A stretch of 64,000 nt of DNA from CAUZIB01 sp963663925 (GCA_965237405.1 OZ250139.1:1798001-1862000); one strand, 5' to 3'. Positions 43,630 through 52,901 are shown, counted from the first letter of the stretch. Notes: generated by a model not told the origin, from the letters alone. Numbers and translations: made by a program.

Positions 43630-45141
43630 TCATTTGACGTCGCCGCTGAGGCGCCTAATAGGACCGCTCACGATCAGGATGAGAATACCCATCCCCGCAA
43701 CGATCAGACCAACTGTCCCAAACAACCGGGGCAGAGGCAGACTTTCAATCAACCCGGCCACCAAGCCTGCCAGTAGGTTCCCCAGGGCAGCCGCCATGAA
43801 CCAGATGCCCATCATCTGTCCCACGAAGCGCTTTGGTGAAAGCTTGGTGATGCTGCTCAGCCCGACCGGACTTAAACAGAGCTCACCAGTCGTGTGAAAA
43901 AAATAGGTAACGACGAGCCACATCGGGTTAACTAGCCCGCCTACTTCCGTGAAGGTTGACGCCCAGGCCAGAACCAGAAAACCAAGGCCCAGCTGCACCA
44001 GACCGTACGAGAACTTAGCGGGAATCGACGGGTTTCTCGACCCGAGTTTAACCCACAGGGACCCTGCTACCGGCGCTAAGACAACGATGAACAGGGGGTT
44101 AATCGACTGCAGCCAAGTCGTCGGGACTTCCCATCCAAACATTGAGCGATCGGTCAGGCGTTCGGCAAAGAGATTCATCGACGAACCGGCCTGCTCGAAC
44201 CCGGACCAGAACACCGCCGCCGCGAGGAACAAGAACGGAATGACGGCCACGCGCTTCCGTTCGTCCGAGGTCAAACCGCCGAAGGTGAAGACGTACGCGA
44301 AATATAGGACTACTACGACCGTGATGATCAGCCCGGTCCCCTGCGCGACGCCAAGAAACGAAAATCTCAGCAACCCCGCCGACTGCCCTCCCACGAGCGC
44401 CAGAAGAATGCCGACCGTTACACCAATACCCCTAACGAACGTCCGCCACGCCTTCGCGCGATCCTCTGGTCCAGCACGCAAGTTTCCGGCGTCGCCGAGA
44501 TGACGCCAGCCCTGGACGTATTGCGTAACGCCTAGCACCATCCCAACGCCGGCCGCACTGAACCCAAGGTGCCAGTTAATGTTCTCTCCAAGATACCCGC
44601 AGATGAGCGGACCCGCGAGCGCACCAACGTTAATCCCCATGTAGAACACCGAGAAACCAGCGTCCCGCCGTGCGCCACCTTCGGGATACAAATCCGCCAC
44701 GATCGCACTGACGTTCGGCTTGAGCAGACCCGTGCCGAGAACGATCAGGATGAGGCCGGCATAGAAACCGGCAAGCGTAGGAATAGCCAACGTGAAGTGA
44801 CCGGCGGCAATGACGATTCCGCCCCAGAAAACCGCCTGCCGCTGTCCAGTCAACCGATCGGCAATCCAACCGCCCGGCAACGCAACAGCGTAGACGGCGA
44901 ACGTATACAGCCCGTAGATCGCCGTAGCTGTCACATCGGTGAGGCCCAGACCGCCGCTGGAGACCATGTCGGTCATGAACAACACCAGCAGCGCACGCAT
45001 CCCGTAGTAGCTGAACCGCTCCCACATCTCGGTAAAGAACAGGGTTGACAATCCGCGTGGGTGCCCAAACCATTCGTACTCACGATTCGACCTAGTACCG
45101 ATCGTTGCGGCATCCTGATACCCGCTGTCTGTGCGTTGCAT
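43630..45141 (-). CDS. POT/PTR-family proton-dependent oligopeptide transporter
   Basis: This 503-aa MFS transporter imports di- and tripeptides with protons across the inner membrane. The ExxERFSYYG motif is present (EMWERFSYYGM, about residue 38), as are GGWIADRLTGQRQAVFWGG and the FYMGINVGALAGP block. About 14 hydrophobic helices can be traced, including FGGLTSDERKRVAVIPFL before helix 9. TATGAT (45150-45155) lies 8 nt before ATG 45141. It is the gene directly upstream of the radical SAM gene on the same strand, which may link that system to peptides, though this is only a neighbourhood argument. Confidence 0.92.
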   Translation of the reverse strand: MQRTDSGYQDAATIGTRSNREYEWFGHPRGLSTLFFTEMWERFSYYGMRALLVLFMTDMVSSGGLGLTDVTATAIYGLYTFAVYAVALPGGWIADRLTGQRQAVFWGGIVIAAGHFTLAIPTLAGFYAGLILIVLGTGLLKPNVSAIVADLYPEGGARRDAGFSVFYMGINVGALAGPLICGYLGENINWHLGFSAAGVGMVLGVTQYVQGWRHLGDAGNLRAGPEDRAKAWRTFVRGIGVTVGILLALVGGQSAGLLRFSFLGVAQGTGLIITVVVVLYFAYVFTFGGLTSDERKRVAVIPFLFLAAAVFWSGFEQAGSSMNLFAERLTDRSMFGWEVPTTWLQSINPLFIVVLAPVAGSLWVKLGSRNPSIPAKFSYGLVQLGLGFLVLAWASTFTEVGGLVNPMWLVVTYFFHTTGELCLSPVGLSSITKLSPKRFVGQMMGIWFMAAALGNLLAGLVAGLIESLPLPRLFGTVGLIVAGMGILILIVSGPIRRLSGDVK

Positions 45142-45150
45142 GGCTCTACA

Positions 45151-45430
45151 TCATAACCAAGGCCAGGCCGCGGAACGGCCGCCGAACCTCTGCCCGATCT
45201 TCAAGGGCAAGATAACGATCTGCGACCCGACCGTAACGGGCTCTAGGTTGGCGATGGTCTCGAATCCAACCACGTTCGTGGCAACGGCAATCTGATGGAC
45301 GATGAAGTCGCCAGACGAACTATGGTCAAGGCTTGCGGTGTCAATTTCAAAAGCGACGACGATGCGTTCATGCACCAGCATGCGGGATGGCGTTTTGCCG
45401 CCAAAACACTCAATGTTGAGCTTTCGGAGC
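45151..45430 (-). pseudogene. Cyclase-family (kynurenine formamidase-like) C-terminal remnant
   Basis: Minus-strand codons from about 45430 read FGGKTPSRMLVHERIVVAFE, IDTASLDHSSSGDFIVHQIA, then NVVGFETIANLEPVTVGSQI. These match the end of cyclase-family hydrolases (IDTxSLDxG and xENxANL patterns). The N-terminal two thirds with the metal-binding HxGTHxD motif are missing, so the remnant is inactive. It stops at 45151, next to the promoter of the transporter. Confidence 0.65.
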
Positions 45431-45477
45431 TACACTCGGCCGCATTGTACAATGGGGTTTAGTCGGCATTTTGGTGC

Positions 45478-45975
45478 ATGGCCCTTATCGACGTGTTGCT
45501 TCCCGAGTACGACCGCGAGACGGGCACGACTCGCCGACTCCTCGAACGGGTTCCAGAATCTGCGTTTGACTTCGCGCCACACGCACGCTCGATGCCTCTC
45601 GGCCAACTCAGTGCCCACGTCGCCGAACTCCCGCAATGGATTAGCATCATCATGAGCCGCGACTCGTGCGACCTCACGGAGCTGGAACCGGCGCCTCCGG
45701 CCGTCGCAGTTTCGCACATACTCACACGCTATGATGCCAACGTTTCCGAGGCGCGATCCCTGCTGGTTGGCACCATCGACGGCACCCTGTCTGCACCCTG
45801 GACGCTGAAACGCGGAACGCGACCTATCTTCACCATGCCACGGGTATCGATGCTTCGGTACTTTGCGTTCAACCATCTCGTGCATCACCGGGGGCAACTG
45901 AGCGTATATCTCCGCATGCAGGACGTATCGATCCCGGCGATCTACGGTCCATCGGCCGACGAAGGCTCCTTCTGA
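45478..45975 (+). CDS. DinB-family metal-binding four-helix protein
   Basis: This 165-aa protein has the DinB/YfiT four-helix fold. Likely metal ligands are His in LGQLSAHVAELPQW and the two His in FNHLVHHRGQLSVYLRM, the classical three-His pattern. The start MALIDVLLPEYDRETGTTRR aligns with family members. The role is unknown; many members act in thiol transfer or are damage-inducible. TACAAT at 45448-45453 is a possible -10 box with a short leader. Confidence 0.88.
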   Translation: MALIDVLLPEYDRETGTTRRLLERVPESAFDFAPHARSMPLGQLSAHVAELPQWISIIMSRDSCDLTELEPAPPAVAVSHILTRYDANVSEARSLLVGTIDGTLSAPWTLKRGTRPIFTMPRVSMLRYFAFNHLVHHRGQLSVYLRMQDVSIPAIYGPSADEGSF

Positions 45976-46117
45976 TGGGTGTCTCTATCACATCGTCCGG
46001 AGCACCCTTCAGTCGATAGACCCGTCAACCATGCAACGATGTGTGTTGCTTCCATCATCGTGCCCGGGGAGTCCATAGCCTCTGGTGAGAACTGAGCGTT
46101 CCGCGCATCGACCAACT

Positions 46118-47134
46118 ATGACGAACGAATTCGTGCCCGCATCAGGGCTAACCGGCGGACACCGCATGACTCTCTATACGTGGGTTCGCCCTCGGTACTT
46201 ACCCAATCTCCCTCTACCTGAGCTCAGATTTTTCGACGTGGCGAGCGACGCTCGAGTGCTCGCGCACTGCCACTGGAAGCCCGAGCCACGCCAGCACAAA
46301 ACTCTGATGGCGCTCCACGGTCTCGAGGGCTCGAGCGGTGCTCACTACATGCGAGGCCTAGCCGACAAAGCGTACGCGGCAGGCTTCAACGTTGTGCTGT
46401 TAAACCAACGCAATTGCGGCGGCACTGAGCATCTGTCAGAGGGGCTCTACCACTCGGGACTATCTGCGGATCCAGCCAAGGTGATTGAAGAGCTCGTGGA
46501 GCTGGATGGTTTGACCTCGATCGCCGTCGTCGGATATTCGCTCGGTGGCAACGTCGCACTACGCCTCGCTGGCGATCACGGCCCTCAAGGACCGGCCGGC
46601 GCGCTCCGGGCCGTCTGCGCGATATCGCCAACGATGGACCTCGGCAAGTGTGTCGAAGCCCTCGAACGCCCCAGCAATTTGGTCTACGAGCTGAACTTCG
46701 TTCGCAACCTAAAACGACGCATGCGTCGCAAGGCGCGTGCCTGGCCTGGCCACTTCGATTTAAGTCCGCTCAAGAGCATTCGAACAGTGCGCGGCTTCGA
46801 TGAAGAGTTCACCGCGCCCCACCACGGCTTTCGAGATGCCGACGACTACTACCACCGCGCCAGTAGCCTCCGGGTTGTCGATCGGATACGAATCCCAACG
46901 CTGATCGTCAGTGCCAAAGACGATCCTTTCGTGCCGGCTGAACAGTTCCAGGAATCTGCGATAAAAAATAATCCAGCGCTGACCGTAGCTCTTCCCAGGT
47001 TCGGGGGGCACTGTGGGTTTGTCGCGGAACCGACATCTGACTTTGATGGGTACTGGGCCGAGCGCGTCGCGGTTGAATTCGTGGGTGGGCGGATGGAGAA
47101 GACAGAAAATAGGTCGACCTTCGGGCACTTCTAG
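46118..47134 (+). CDS. Alpha/beta hydrolase of the YheT family
   Basis: This predicted esterase has about 338 aa. The N-terminus FVPASGLTGGHRMTLYTWVR corresponds to the conserved GGHLQT-type start of YheT homologues, so ATG 46118 is preferred to ATG 46166. The nucleophile elbow is GYSLGGN, the acid Asp is in SAKDDPFVP, and the His is in FGGHCGFVAE. The cap includes FDLSPLKSIRTVRGFDEEFT. The natural substrate is unknown (YheT of E. coli is also uncharacterised). Confidence 0.88.
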   Translation: MTNEFVPASGLTGGHRMTLYTWVRPRYLPNLPLPELRFFDVASDARVLAHCHWKPEPRQHKTLMALHGLEGSSGAHYMRGLADKAYAAGFNVVLLNQRNCGGTEHLSEGLYHSGLSADPAKVIEELVELDGLTSIAVVGYSLGGNVALRLAGDHGPQGPAGALRAVCAISPTMDLGKCVEALERPSNLVYELNFVRNLKRRMRRKARAWPGHFDLSPLKSIRTVRGFDEEFTAPHHGFRDADDYYHRASSLRVVDRIRIPTLIVSAKDDPFVPAEQFQESAIKNNPALTVALPRFGGHCGFVAEPTSDFDGYWAERVAVEFVGGRMEKTENRSTFGHF

Positions 47135-47302
47135 AAACGACCCCAGGTCCTCCGGTTCGACGAGAACCGTTCGGGATAGAAGCTTCTCTTCCATTCTGCG
47201 TAATTGTAGCCTGATGTGCCCACTCAGAAGGTCGGTTCGTCAAGCCAAGGTATGCTTAAAGTGTACTGACTCATCGGCAAAGACACCGGCCCACGCATCG
47301 TT

Positions 47303-48007
47303 ATGCATGAATTTTTCCTTCGGTTTACAGCTCGAGAGCAACGAATCATCGAACGTCACCGCACACCGCGACAGGTCTAGGAATTCCTCAACCGCCTTCC
47401 GTACAACGCGGAGACCCCTTCCCATACGCCGACACTGCGCAGCTTTCGCGGGGTAATGATCCACGGAACCACAAACTGCATCGAGGCTGCGCTGGCCGCG
47501 GCTGTGATTCTCGAGCAACATCGATTCCCGCCGCTACTCATGACCCTCGAATCCGAGGACCTCCTCGACCACGTGCTGTTCGTCTACCGACGTGGCCGCC
47601 GCTGGGGCTCAGTGGCGCGTTCACGCGACCCAGGGCTTCACGGCCGTCGGGCGGTCTTCCGCAGCGCGCGCGACTTAGCGCTGAGCTACGTTGACCCGTA
47701 CGTCGACTTCACGGGGCGAATCGTAGGATATGCCGTCGTTGACCTCCGATCGGTCGGGGGCTATAACTGGCGGCTCTCCCCACGCCACGTGTGGAAGACC
47801 GAGAGACTCCTCCAGAATCATCCGCACTTGCGCATCCGATCATCCGATCGACGAATCGTTCAGCTGCGGCGACGCTTCAGGGATTTCAAGTCCAAGCATC
47901 CGGGCCGAAAGCCTCTGTATTTTTCCGGCCAGGAGCGATGGACGGAGATCCCGAAAGCATTCAGAGGGCAGGTGATCCACGATGACCGGGCGGCCGGTCT
48001 TCGGTGA
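47303..48007 (+). pseudogene. Conserved hypothetical (transglutaminase-like?) with an in-frame TAG
   Basis: Homologous-looking codons begin at ATG 47303 (MHEFFLRFTAREQRIIERHR, TPRQV) and meet TAG at 47378-47380. They then continue in the same frame as EFLNRLPYNAETPSHTPTLR, GTTNCIEAALAAAVILEQHR and HVLFVYRRGRRWGSVARSRD to 48007. The NCIEAA Cys with a downstream His resembles transglutaminase-like proteins, but this is weak. The stop may be a C-to-T change in a Gln codon (CAG to TAG). If it is real, only the part from ATG 47456 could be translated. Confidence 0.6.
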
Positions 48008-48008
48008 A

Positions 48009-48311
48009 TCAGTCGAAATCAAAATCTCGGGTTGGTCGTTCGATCGGTTCCTTCTGGGCCTGCTTCAGAGCCTCGTCGAACCGCTTCGAGAGGACGTCAC
48101 CGCGCCCCTTTTCATCTGCGACCGACTGCGCAAACAGCGCCTCACGTTTGGCTTTCTCCGCGGCGATGATTCGCTGGGCTTCGTCCAGCTCTGGTCGGTT
48201 CTCATTGACCGGATCGTGATGTAATACGACACGTTTGAGCCCCCCATCGATAACAAGCGCCGCGTGACAGCATGGGCACTCAACCTCAAACTCTGATGAG
48301 AGCTTTGGCAT
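48009..48311 (-). CDS. Small hypothetical protein with a zinc-ribbon-like N-terminus (100 aa)
   Basis: The N-terminus FEVECPCCHAALVIDGGLKR supplies a CxxC pair (CPCC) as in half zinc ribbons. The rest is a charged helix (AQRIIAAEKAKREALFAQSV) and a Pro/Asp end (PIERPTRDFDFD). It is convergent with the gene at 47303-48007, 1 nt apart. Possibly co-transcribed with 48372-48596 upstream. Function unknown. Confidence 0.65.
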   Translation of the reverse strand: MPKLSSEFEVECPCCHAALVIDGGLKRVVLHHDPVNENRPELDEAQRIIAAEKAKREALFAQSVADEKGRGDVLSKRFDEALKQAQKEPIERPTRDFDFD

Positions 48312-48371
48312 CGTCTGGTTCCGGCAGTCGAACTGGCACGATGAATCTGGCGAGGCGACCAGATGAAAGCG

Positions 48372-48596
48372 TCAACCTTCTTCTTCGTACTCTCCCTCGC
48401 GCGGAAGACTGATACGCGTGGAAGCCCTCAAGGCTTCGCGATAGTCATAGACAGGCACGCCCCGGACGTGCAGCCAAAGCGAGCAACCCGGCCCTTTCCT
48501 GTCAACGAAAACCGTCACGGGGCTGCCCTCCACGCCATCCTCGAAACGTAGTCGACACCCGCAGGTTAATCGCGCGTGTGCGAAGCCTTTCAGCAT
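48372..48596 (-). CDS. Small hypothetical protein (74 aa)
   Basis: The protein (HARLTCGCRLRFEDGVEGSP, then GCSLWLHVRGVPVYDYREAL) contains a CGC pair and a later GC pair, which might bind metal. The start ATG 48596 is clear and the composition is not low-complexity. No known family. It is co-oriented with 48009-48311 and the TlpA gene. Confidence 0.6.
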   Translation of the reverse strand: MLKGFAHARLTCGCRLRFEDGVEGSPVTVFVDRKGPGCSLWLHVRGVPVYDYREALRASTRISLPREGEYEEEG

Positions 48597-48670
48597 GCGT
48601 GGATCATACTACAGCGTGGGATCTAACGATCCGCGGTGAGGAACATAAGGAAGCGGTGGGAAGGACTGGA

Positions 48671-49219
48671 TCAGAGCAGTGACTTGAGATCAGCCTCAAA
48701 CTCGTCTTTCGTGCCAATCCCCATGTGTGTCTTACACCACGTACCGTCACGGTCAATCCAAAAGGTCATGGGAAGCCCCCAAACTGGACCCCAGGCTTCC
48801 TGAAACTCATCCTCTCCCAAGCCGACCAGCATGGGATAGTTGACGGCGAACTCTTCCGCAAATAGTTTGATCATGTCGGGCGTATCATCGACCGAGAGTC
48901 CGAGCACGACGAAGCCGCGATCGCCGTACTCATCCTGGAGCTCGATGAATCCCGGGACTTCGATCTTGCAGGGACCACACCACGTAGCCCAGAAGTTCAG
49001 CAGGATGACCTTGCCCCTAAAATCCATCAGATGTACATCGTTGCCGTTCATGTCCTGAAGCGTGTAGTCGAGGGGAGCCACTTTCGCGTCCGCATCGCAA
49101 CCCTCGGCTGCACTCACTTTGGGCTCAAACGACGAAATGCTCGAGTCAGGTGTCCTCGGAAGCGTCAGAAACGCCAGCACCAGTGCTGCGCCCACGGCGA
49201 TCGTCCACCTCTTGGTCAT
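48671..49219 (-). CDS. TlpA/ResA-family thiol-disulfide oxidoreductase
   Basis: This 182-aa exported thioredoxin-like protein has an N-terminal signal or anchor (about residues 5-20). The active site WCGPC (Cys 81 and 84) follows FRGKVILLNFWATW. The cis-Pro loop is in VWGLPMTFWIDRDG. Such proteins reduce disulfides in the periplasm, for example during cytochrome c maturation. The extra Cys near residue 41 and the one in GTWCKTHMG are not part of the active site. Confidence 0.9.
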   Translation of the reverse strand: MTKRWTIAVGAALVLAFLTLPRTPDSSISSFEPKVSAAEGCDADAKVAPLDYTLQDMNGNDVHLMDFRGKVILLNFWATWCGPCKIEVPGFIELQDEYGDRGFVVLGLSVDDTPDMIKLFAEEFAVNYPMLVGLGEDEFQEAWGPVWGLPMTFWIDRDGTWCKTHMGIGTKDEFEADLKSLL

Positions 49220-49766
49220 ACCACTAAGTCCCTTTCGGACTGCGCCGTCGAGTTAGGGGCCACTAGTCCATGGACCAACGAACATAGTCAGCGACTTGCT
49301 GAATCTGGCCCTAGCTCCTCTCGACGACCAGCACGTAGGCATGCTGCCCACGTAACCAGATTAACGCGTCATGCCCTACTACCTCAAGGAGTTGCTCGCG
49401 CGCGGGCTTCTCGAGAACAACAAATACCACTTCACAGAAAAACAACGAGAGCCAGCCCATTAGTTCTAGACTTCATGGAATATCGGCATATGCTAGCCAT
49501 CTCATAGTCACCAGGAACCGAAACAGCCCTTACCGCGTGTCACCTACCGAACACATCCGGATACGGCCATGGACACCCGGATTGGACACTCATAGACGAA
49601 AACACTGAACACACACCCTGTTGTCGGTCAAAAGCAGCGGTATGGAATGGAGCTTGCTCCGTTAGAATCAGATTCTTTGCGATGCTCGTCTTAGCTACAA
49701 TAAGATAGCTAAGATTCGAATCGGAATCGGCCTGCCAGTGGCCTCTGGCCACCACGAGGTATTTCC
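49220..49766. other. Intergenic region with inverted repeats upstream of the peptidase-MA gene
   Basis: A short frame at 49372-49464 (PYYLKELLARGLLENNKYHF) looks like a fragment of a winged-helix or RecX-like protein, but is too short to assign. Near the 3' end, CTTAGCTA (49690-49697) and TAGCTAAG (49706-49713) form a perfect 8-bp inverted repeat with an 8-bp spacer, overlapping the 10-bp palindrome GATTCGAATC (49713-49722). These lie about 45-75 bp before ATG 49767 and may be an operator or a 5'-UTR hairpin. Confidence 0.45.
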
Positions 49767-52700
49767 ATGATGCGTAGTAGATTCTTCCAGTGGACCAAAG
49801 GATTGGTGCCCGCCGGTCTCGCGACCTTGATGATGTTCATCGGTGTCGGAGAAATCTATGCCCAGTACAACTTCAATCCCTACTACGGGAAGAACCGAGT
49901 CAAATACGACAAGTTCGACTGGCACATCTATACCACCGACCACTTCGAGATCTACTACTACCCTGAGCTCGAACAACACCTTGAACGGATTGCCGCGTAC
50001 GCCGAGAGCGCGTATCAGGAGGTGAGCGCCGACCTCCGCCACGAGCTTGCGTTTGCCGTTCCGCTCGTCGTCTTCAAGACCCACAGCGAATTTGAGCAGC
50101 AGAATATCATCCCGAGTCGAATTTCTGAGGGAGTCGGGGCTTTTGCCGAGCCGTATCGCGACCGGATTGTACTTCCAATCGACGAGCCGCCCGACGGCCT
50201 GTACCGTCTCATCACCCACGAGCTAACGCACATCTTTATGTTCGACATCATCCCTCGCGCTCTGATCCAGGACAACGTCCCGCTCTGGGTCGACGAGGGC
50301 ATGGCCGACTACATGACCGATGTCTGGCGACCACTTGACATGATGGCGGTCCGCGACGTTTCGGTGTCGGACAACGTGCCATCCATGACAAATTTTCAGG
50401 GCTATGGGGATTTCGCGAACGCCCGTGTCGTCTACAACCTCGGTCACGCAGCGTTTGAGTTCATCGAAGATCGGTGGGGACAGGAGGGCGTCCGCCAGTT
50501 CCTGTTCGGGCTCCGCCGAACATCGATCGGCGGCGGAGGTGATGTGTACGAGGAGGCACTCGACATTGACGCCGAAGACTTCGACGACGAATTCCGGCGA
50601 TACCTAGACGACCGCTTTAAATCCTTCCGTCAAAAGGAGCGCCCATTCGACTACGGTCGAAACCTCGCTCCCGATATCGAACGGTCCAGCTATCCGGTCG
50701 TCTACTCGATTGAAGGGTCGCCCAGTGGTGAATTAATTGCCGTGATGGCCGTTAACCGCCGGGACGGTGAGTTCGACGTCGTAGTCTTGTCAGCAAAGGA
50801 TGGTCAGGTCATCACCAACCTCACGGATGGCTTCGATCAGTCGATGGGCTTCGACAACATAACGATACCCGGGCAACGGTTCAACACCGTACCGTGGATG
50901 AGTTGGTCGCCGGCCGGTGATCGCATCGCCTACTTCGTGCGGAAGGGTAAGTACAAAACGCTCATCATCCAGAATATCGTGAGCAAAAAGATTGAGGACC
51001 GTATTGATCTCAACACGGTCGACGAACCGGAGTCACCCGATTTCTCACCTGACGGTCGCAAGGTTGTATTCTCGGCTCTCACGAACGCTATTGGCGACAT
51101 TTACGAACTCGATCTCGAAACTCGTGAGATCAGGAATCTCACCAACGACGACCTGGCGAACTACGCTCCGCTGTTCACACCGAATGACGATGCGGTCGTC
51201 TACCTAGCGCGGGTCTCCGGAAACAACAAGTACTACAGGCTGAACCTGGAGACGGGCGACAAGCAGCAGCTGACGTTCGGGACTCACGACGACGCCGGTG
51301 GCCAGTTCGTCGACCAGAACACACTGGTGTTCGCTTCCACGGCGATCGATCCGGCACTGCCGATCGACCCAGAAATTGCGCGCGACGGCGAGATCTTCAA
51401 CATCTGGTCGCTCAATCTCGAAACCGGTGAACTCCTGCAGCTCACCGACACGGCGACCGGCAACGTCAACCCCATCATCATACGTCCCGAGTCAGAAGAG
51501 ACCGGCGACCACGAAGAGCGCATCGCATTCATTACCTACTACGAAGGGGAATACGGGCTTCATTCCATCGATCGACAGGAGCCGCTTTACGTAGCCCAAG
51601 CCCAGGATTTTGGTGGGCCCGGACCGGTCATCAGCTTTCAGGCCCCTCTGCAGCATCAGCTGATCCATGCCAACGCGCGACAAAAGGGTGCCTTCGAGAA
51701 CATGGACCTTGAGAGGATGCCGCCCCTGAATTTCGGCATAACGAATAATGGCGATCTGCTAGGTGGCACGCAGATCACATTCACCGACCTCCTTGGCGAT
51801 CAGCAGTTTAGCGTGATGGCCTTCTCGATCTCGGAGTTTCGGACGTTCGGAGCCACCTACATGAATCTCGCGGGACGCCTCCAGTACGCGTTGCAGGCAA
51901 TATCTCAGGAGTCGTTCTTCTTCGGCTACGTACCTGGCACTATATTTGGGAGAAACTTCGCATTCATGGACCGGGATGACGCGCTTGCAGTTCGCACAGC
52001 GCGTGGCGGCAGCTTCATCTCGATCTATCCGTTCGACCAGTACCGACGGCTGGAACTGTCGGCCGGCCTCTTCAGTACAAATGAACGGTACCAAAACCAA
52101 GACCTTCAACAGGAATCTCAGAATTTTCAACAGCGGCAGTTCGGTACGCAGCTATTTCGAGACGGAACGTTCCTGCCGCTAGGGATTGCGTACGTCCAGG
52201 AAACAACAATCTTTCGACCGTATGGTCCGCTCTCCGGTAATACCATGCGAGTCAGCTTCGAGTACGCGCCGGCAGGAGGGAACTTCCTCTCACGGCAAAC
52301 ATTCGACGTCGACGCTCGATCCTATCTTCGAATCCGCGAGAACGGCGTGCTTGCCCTTAGAGTTAGAGGATTCAAGAGTTGGGGAGAATTCCCGGACTTT
52401 TACTTCTTCGGCGGCAACGGCGACATGCGTGGATACGACTACTATCAGTTTATCGGCCACAACGTGCTGTTAGGTGGTGCGGAATTGCGCTTTCCGCTGA
52501 TCGAGGCAATGCTGACACCAATCGGTGTATTGGGCGGCATTCGGGGAACATTCTTCTTCAACATCGGCAGTGCGGGATTCAACGGTGCCCCTTTCAGGCC
52601 GTGGACGTTTAATCCGGAAGTGGTTCGGCCCATCGTAAGCTGGCGCTACAACGAGGATCTTCAGCAACCACAAGAGGTCTTTGGCCTCCCCAGACCGATT

Positions 52701-52901
52701 GAAGGCTTCCGTCTCAAAGACGGACGTGCGTCCTATGGCATCGGCCTCACAACGACGGCGATCGGATTTCCAGTTCATTTCGACTGGGCGTGGAGAACGC
52801 TTTTCAATAAGGACTGGGAGGACGTTCTGTTCGCGACAGAGGGTGGCAGTGAGAGGTTCCGTAAGGTCAGGTTTTCGATGTGGATCGGAATGGACTTCTG
52901 A
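49767..52901 (+). CDS. Peptidase MA / beta-propeller / outer-membrane barrel fusion (1044 aa)
   Basis: Three parts follow an export signal (about residues 15-32). First is a gluzincin domain (DWHIYTTDHFEIYYYPELEQ) with HELTH at 151-155 and the downstream Glu of WVDEGMADY (E177), a peptidase-MA-like active site. Second, residues about 300-620 hold TolB/PD40-type repeats (SPAGDRIAYFV, SPDFSPDGRKVVFSAL, YAPLFTPNDDAVVYLARV). Third, from about 670 on comes a barrel like BamA/D15 surface antigens (FFGGNGDMRGYDYYQFIGHN, then LLGGAELRFPLIE). It is likely an outer-membrane protein with a periplasmic protease-propeller part. It stands alone as one gene. Substrate unknown. Confidence 0.85.
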   Translation: MMRSRFFQWTKGLVPAGLATLMMFIGVGEIYAQYNFNPYYGKNRVKYDKFDWHIYTTDHFEIYYYPELEQHLERIAAYAESAYQEVSADLRHELAFAVPLVVFKTHSEFEQQNIIPSRISEGVGAFAEPYRDRIVLPIDEPPDGLYRLITHELTHIFMFDIIPRALIQDNVPLWVDEGMADYMTDVWRPLDMMAVRDVSVSDNVPSMTNFQGYGDFANARVVYNLGHAAFEFIEDRWGQEGVRQFLFGLRRTSIGGGGDVYEEALDIDAEDFDDEFRRYLDDRFKSFRQKERPFDYGRNLAPDIERSSYPVVYSIEGSPSGELIAVMAVNRRDGEFDVVVLSAKDGQVITNLTDGFDQSMGFDNITIPGQRFNTVPWMSWSPAGDRIAYFVRKGKYKTLIIQNIVSKKIEDRIDLNTVDEPESPDFSPDGRKVVFSALTNAIGDIYELDLETREIRNLTNDDLANYAPLFTPNDDAVVYLARVSGNNKYYRLNLETGDKQQLTFGTHDDAGGQFVDQNTLVFASTAIDPALPIDPEIARDGEIFNIWSLNLETGELLQLTDTATGNVNPIIIRPESEETGDHEERIAFITYYEGEYGLHSIDRQEPLYVAQAQDFGGPGPVISFQAPLQHQLIHANARQKGAFENMDLERMPPLNFGITNNGDLLGGTQITFTDLLGDQQFSVMAFSISEFRTFGATYMNLAGRLQYALQAISQESFFFGYVPGTIFGRNFAFMDRDDALAVRTARGGSFISIYPFDQYRRLELSAGLFSTNERYQNQDLQQESQNFQQRQFGTQLFRDGTFLPLGIAYVQETTIFRPYGPLSGNTMRVSFEYAPAGGNFLSRQTFDVDARSYLRIRENGVLALRVRGFKSWGEFPDFYFFGGNGDMRGYDYYQFIGHNVLLGGAELRFPLIEAMLTPIGVLGGIRGTFFFNIGSAGFNGAPFRPWTFNPEVVRPIVSWRYNEDLQQPQEVFGLPRPIEGFRLKDGRASYGIGLTTTAIGFPVHFDWAWRTLFNKDWEDVLFATEGGSERFRKVRFSMWIGMDF

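Noticed and set aside
46760..47194. Minus-strand ORF of 144 codons
   Set aside because: It is antisense to the YheT-like hydrolase, whose catalytic motifs are on the plus strand; the antisense protein has no recognisable domain.
47378..47380. Pyrrolysine or general amber read-through for the in-frame TAG codons
   Set aside because: The affected residues are Trp in one gene and probably Gln in the other, no pyl genes are visible, and TAG serves as normal terminator for many genes here (for example nuoB and the radical SAM gene).
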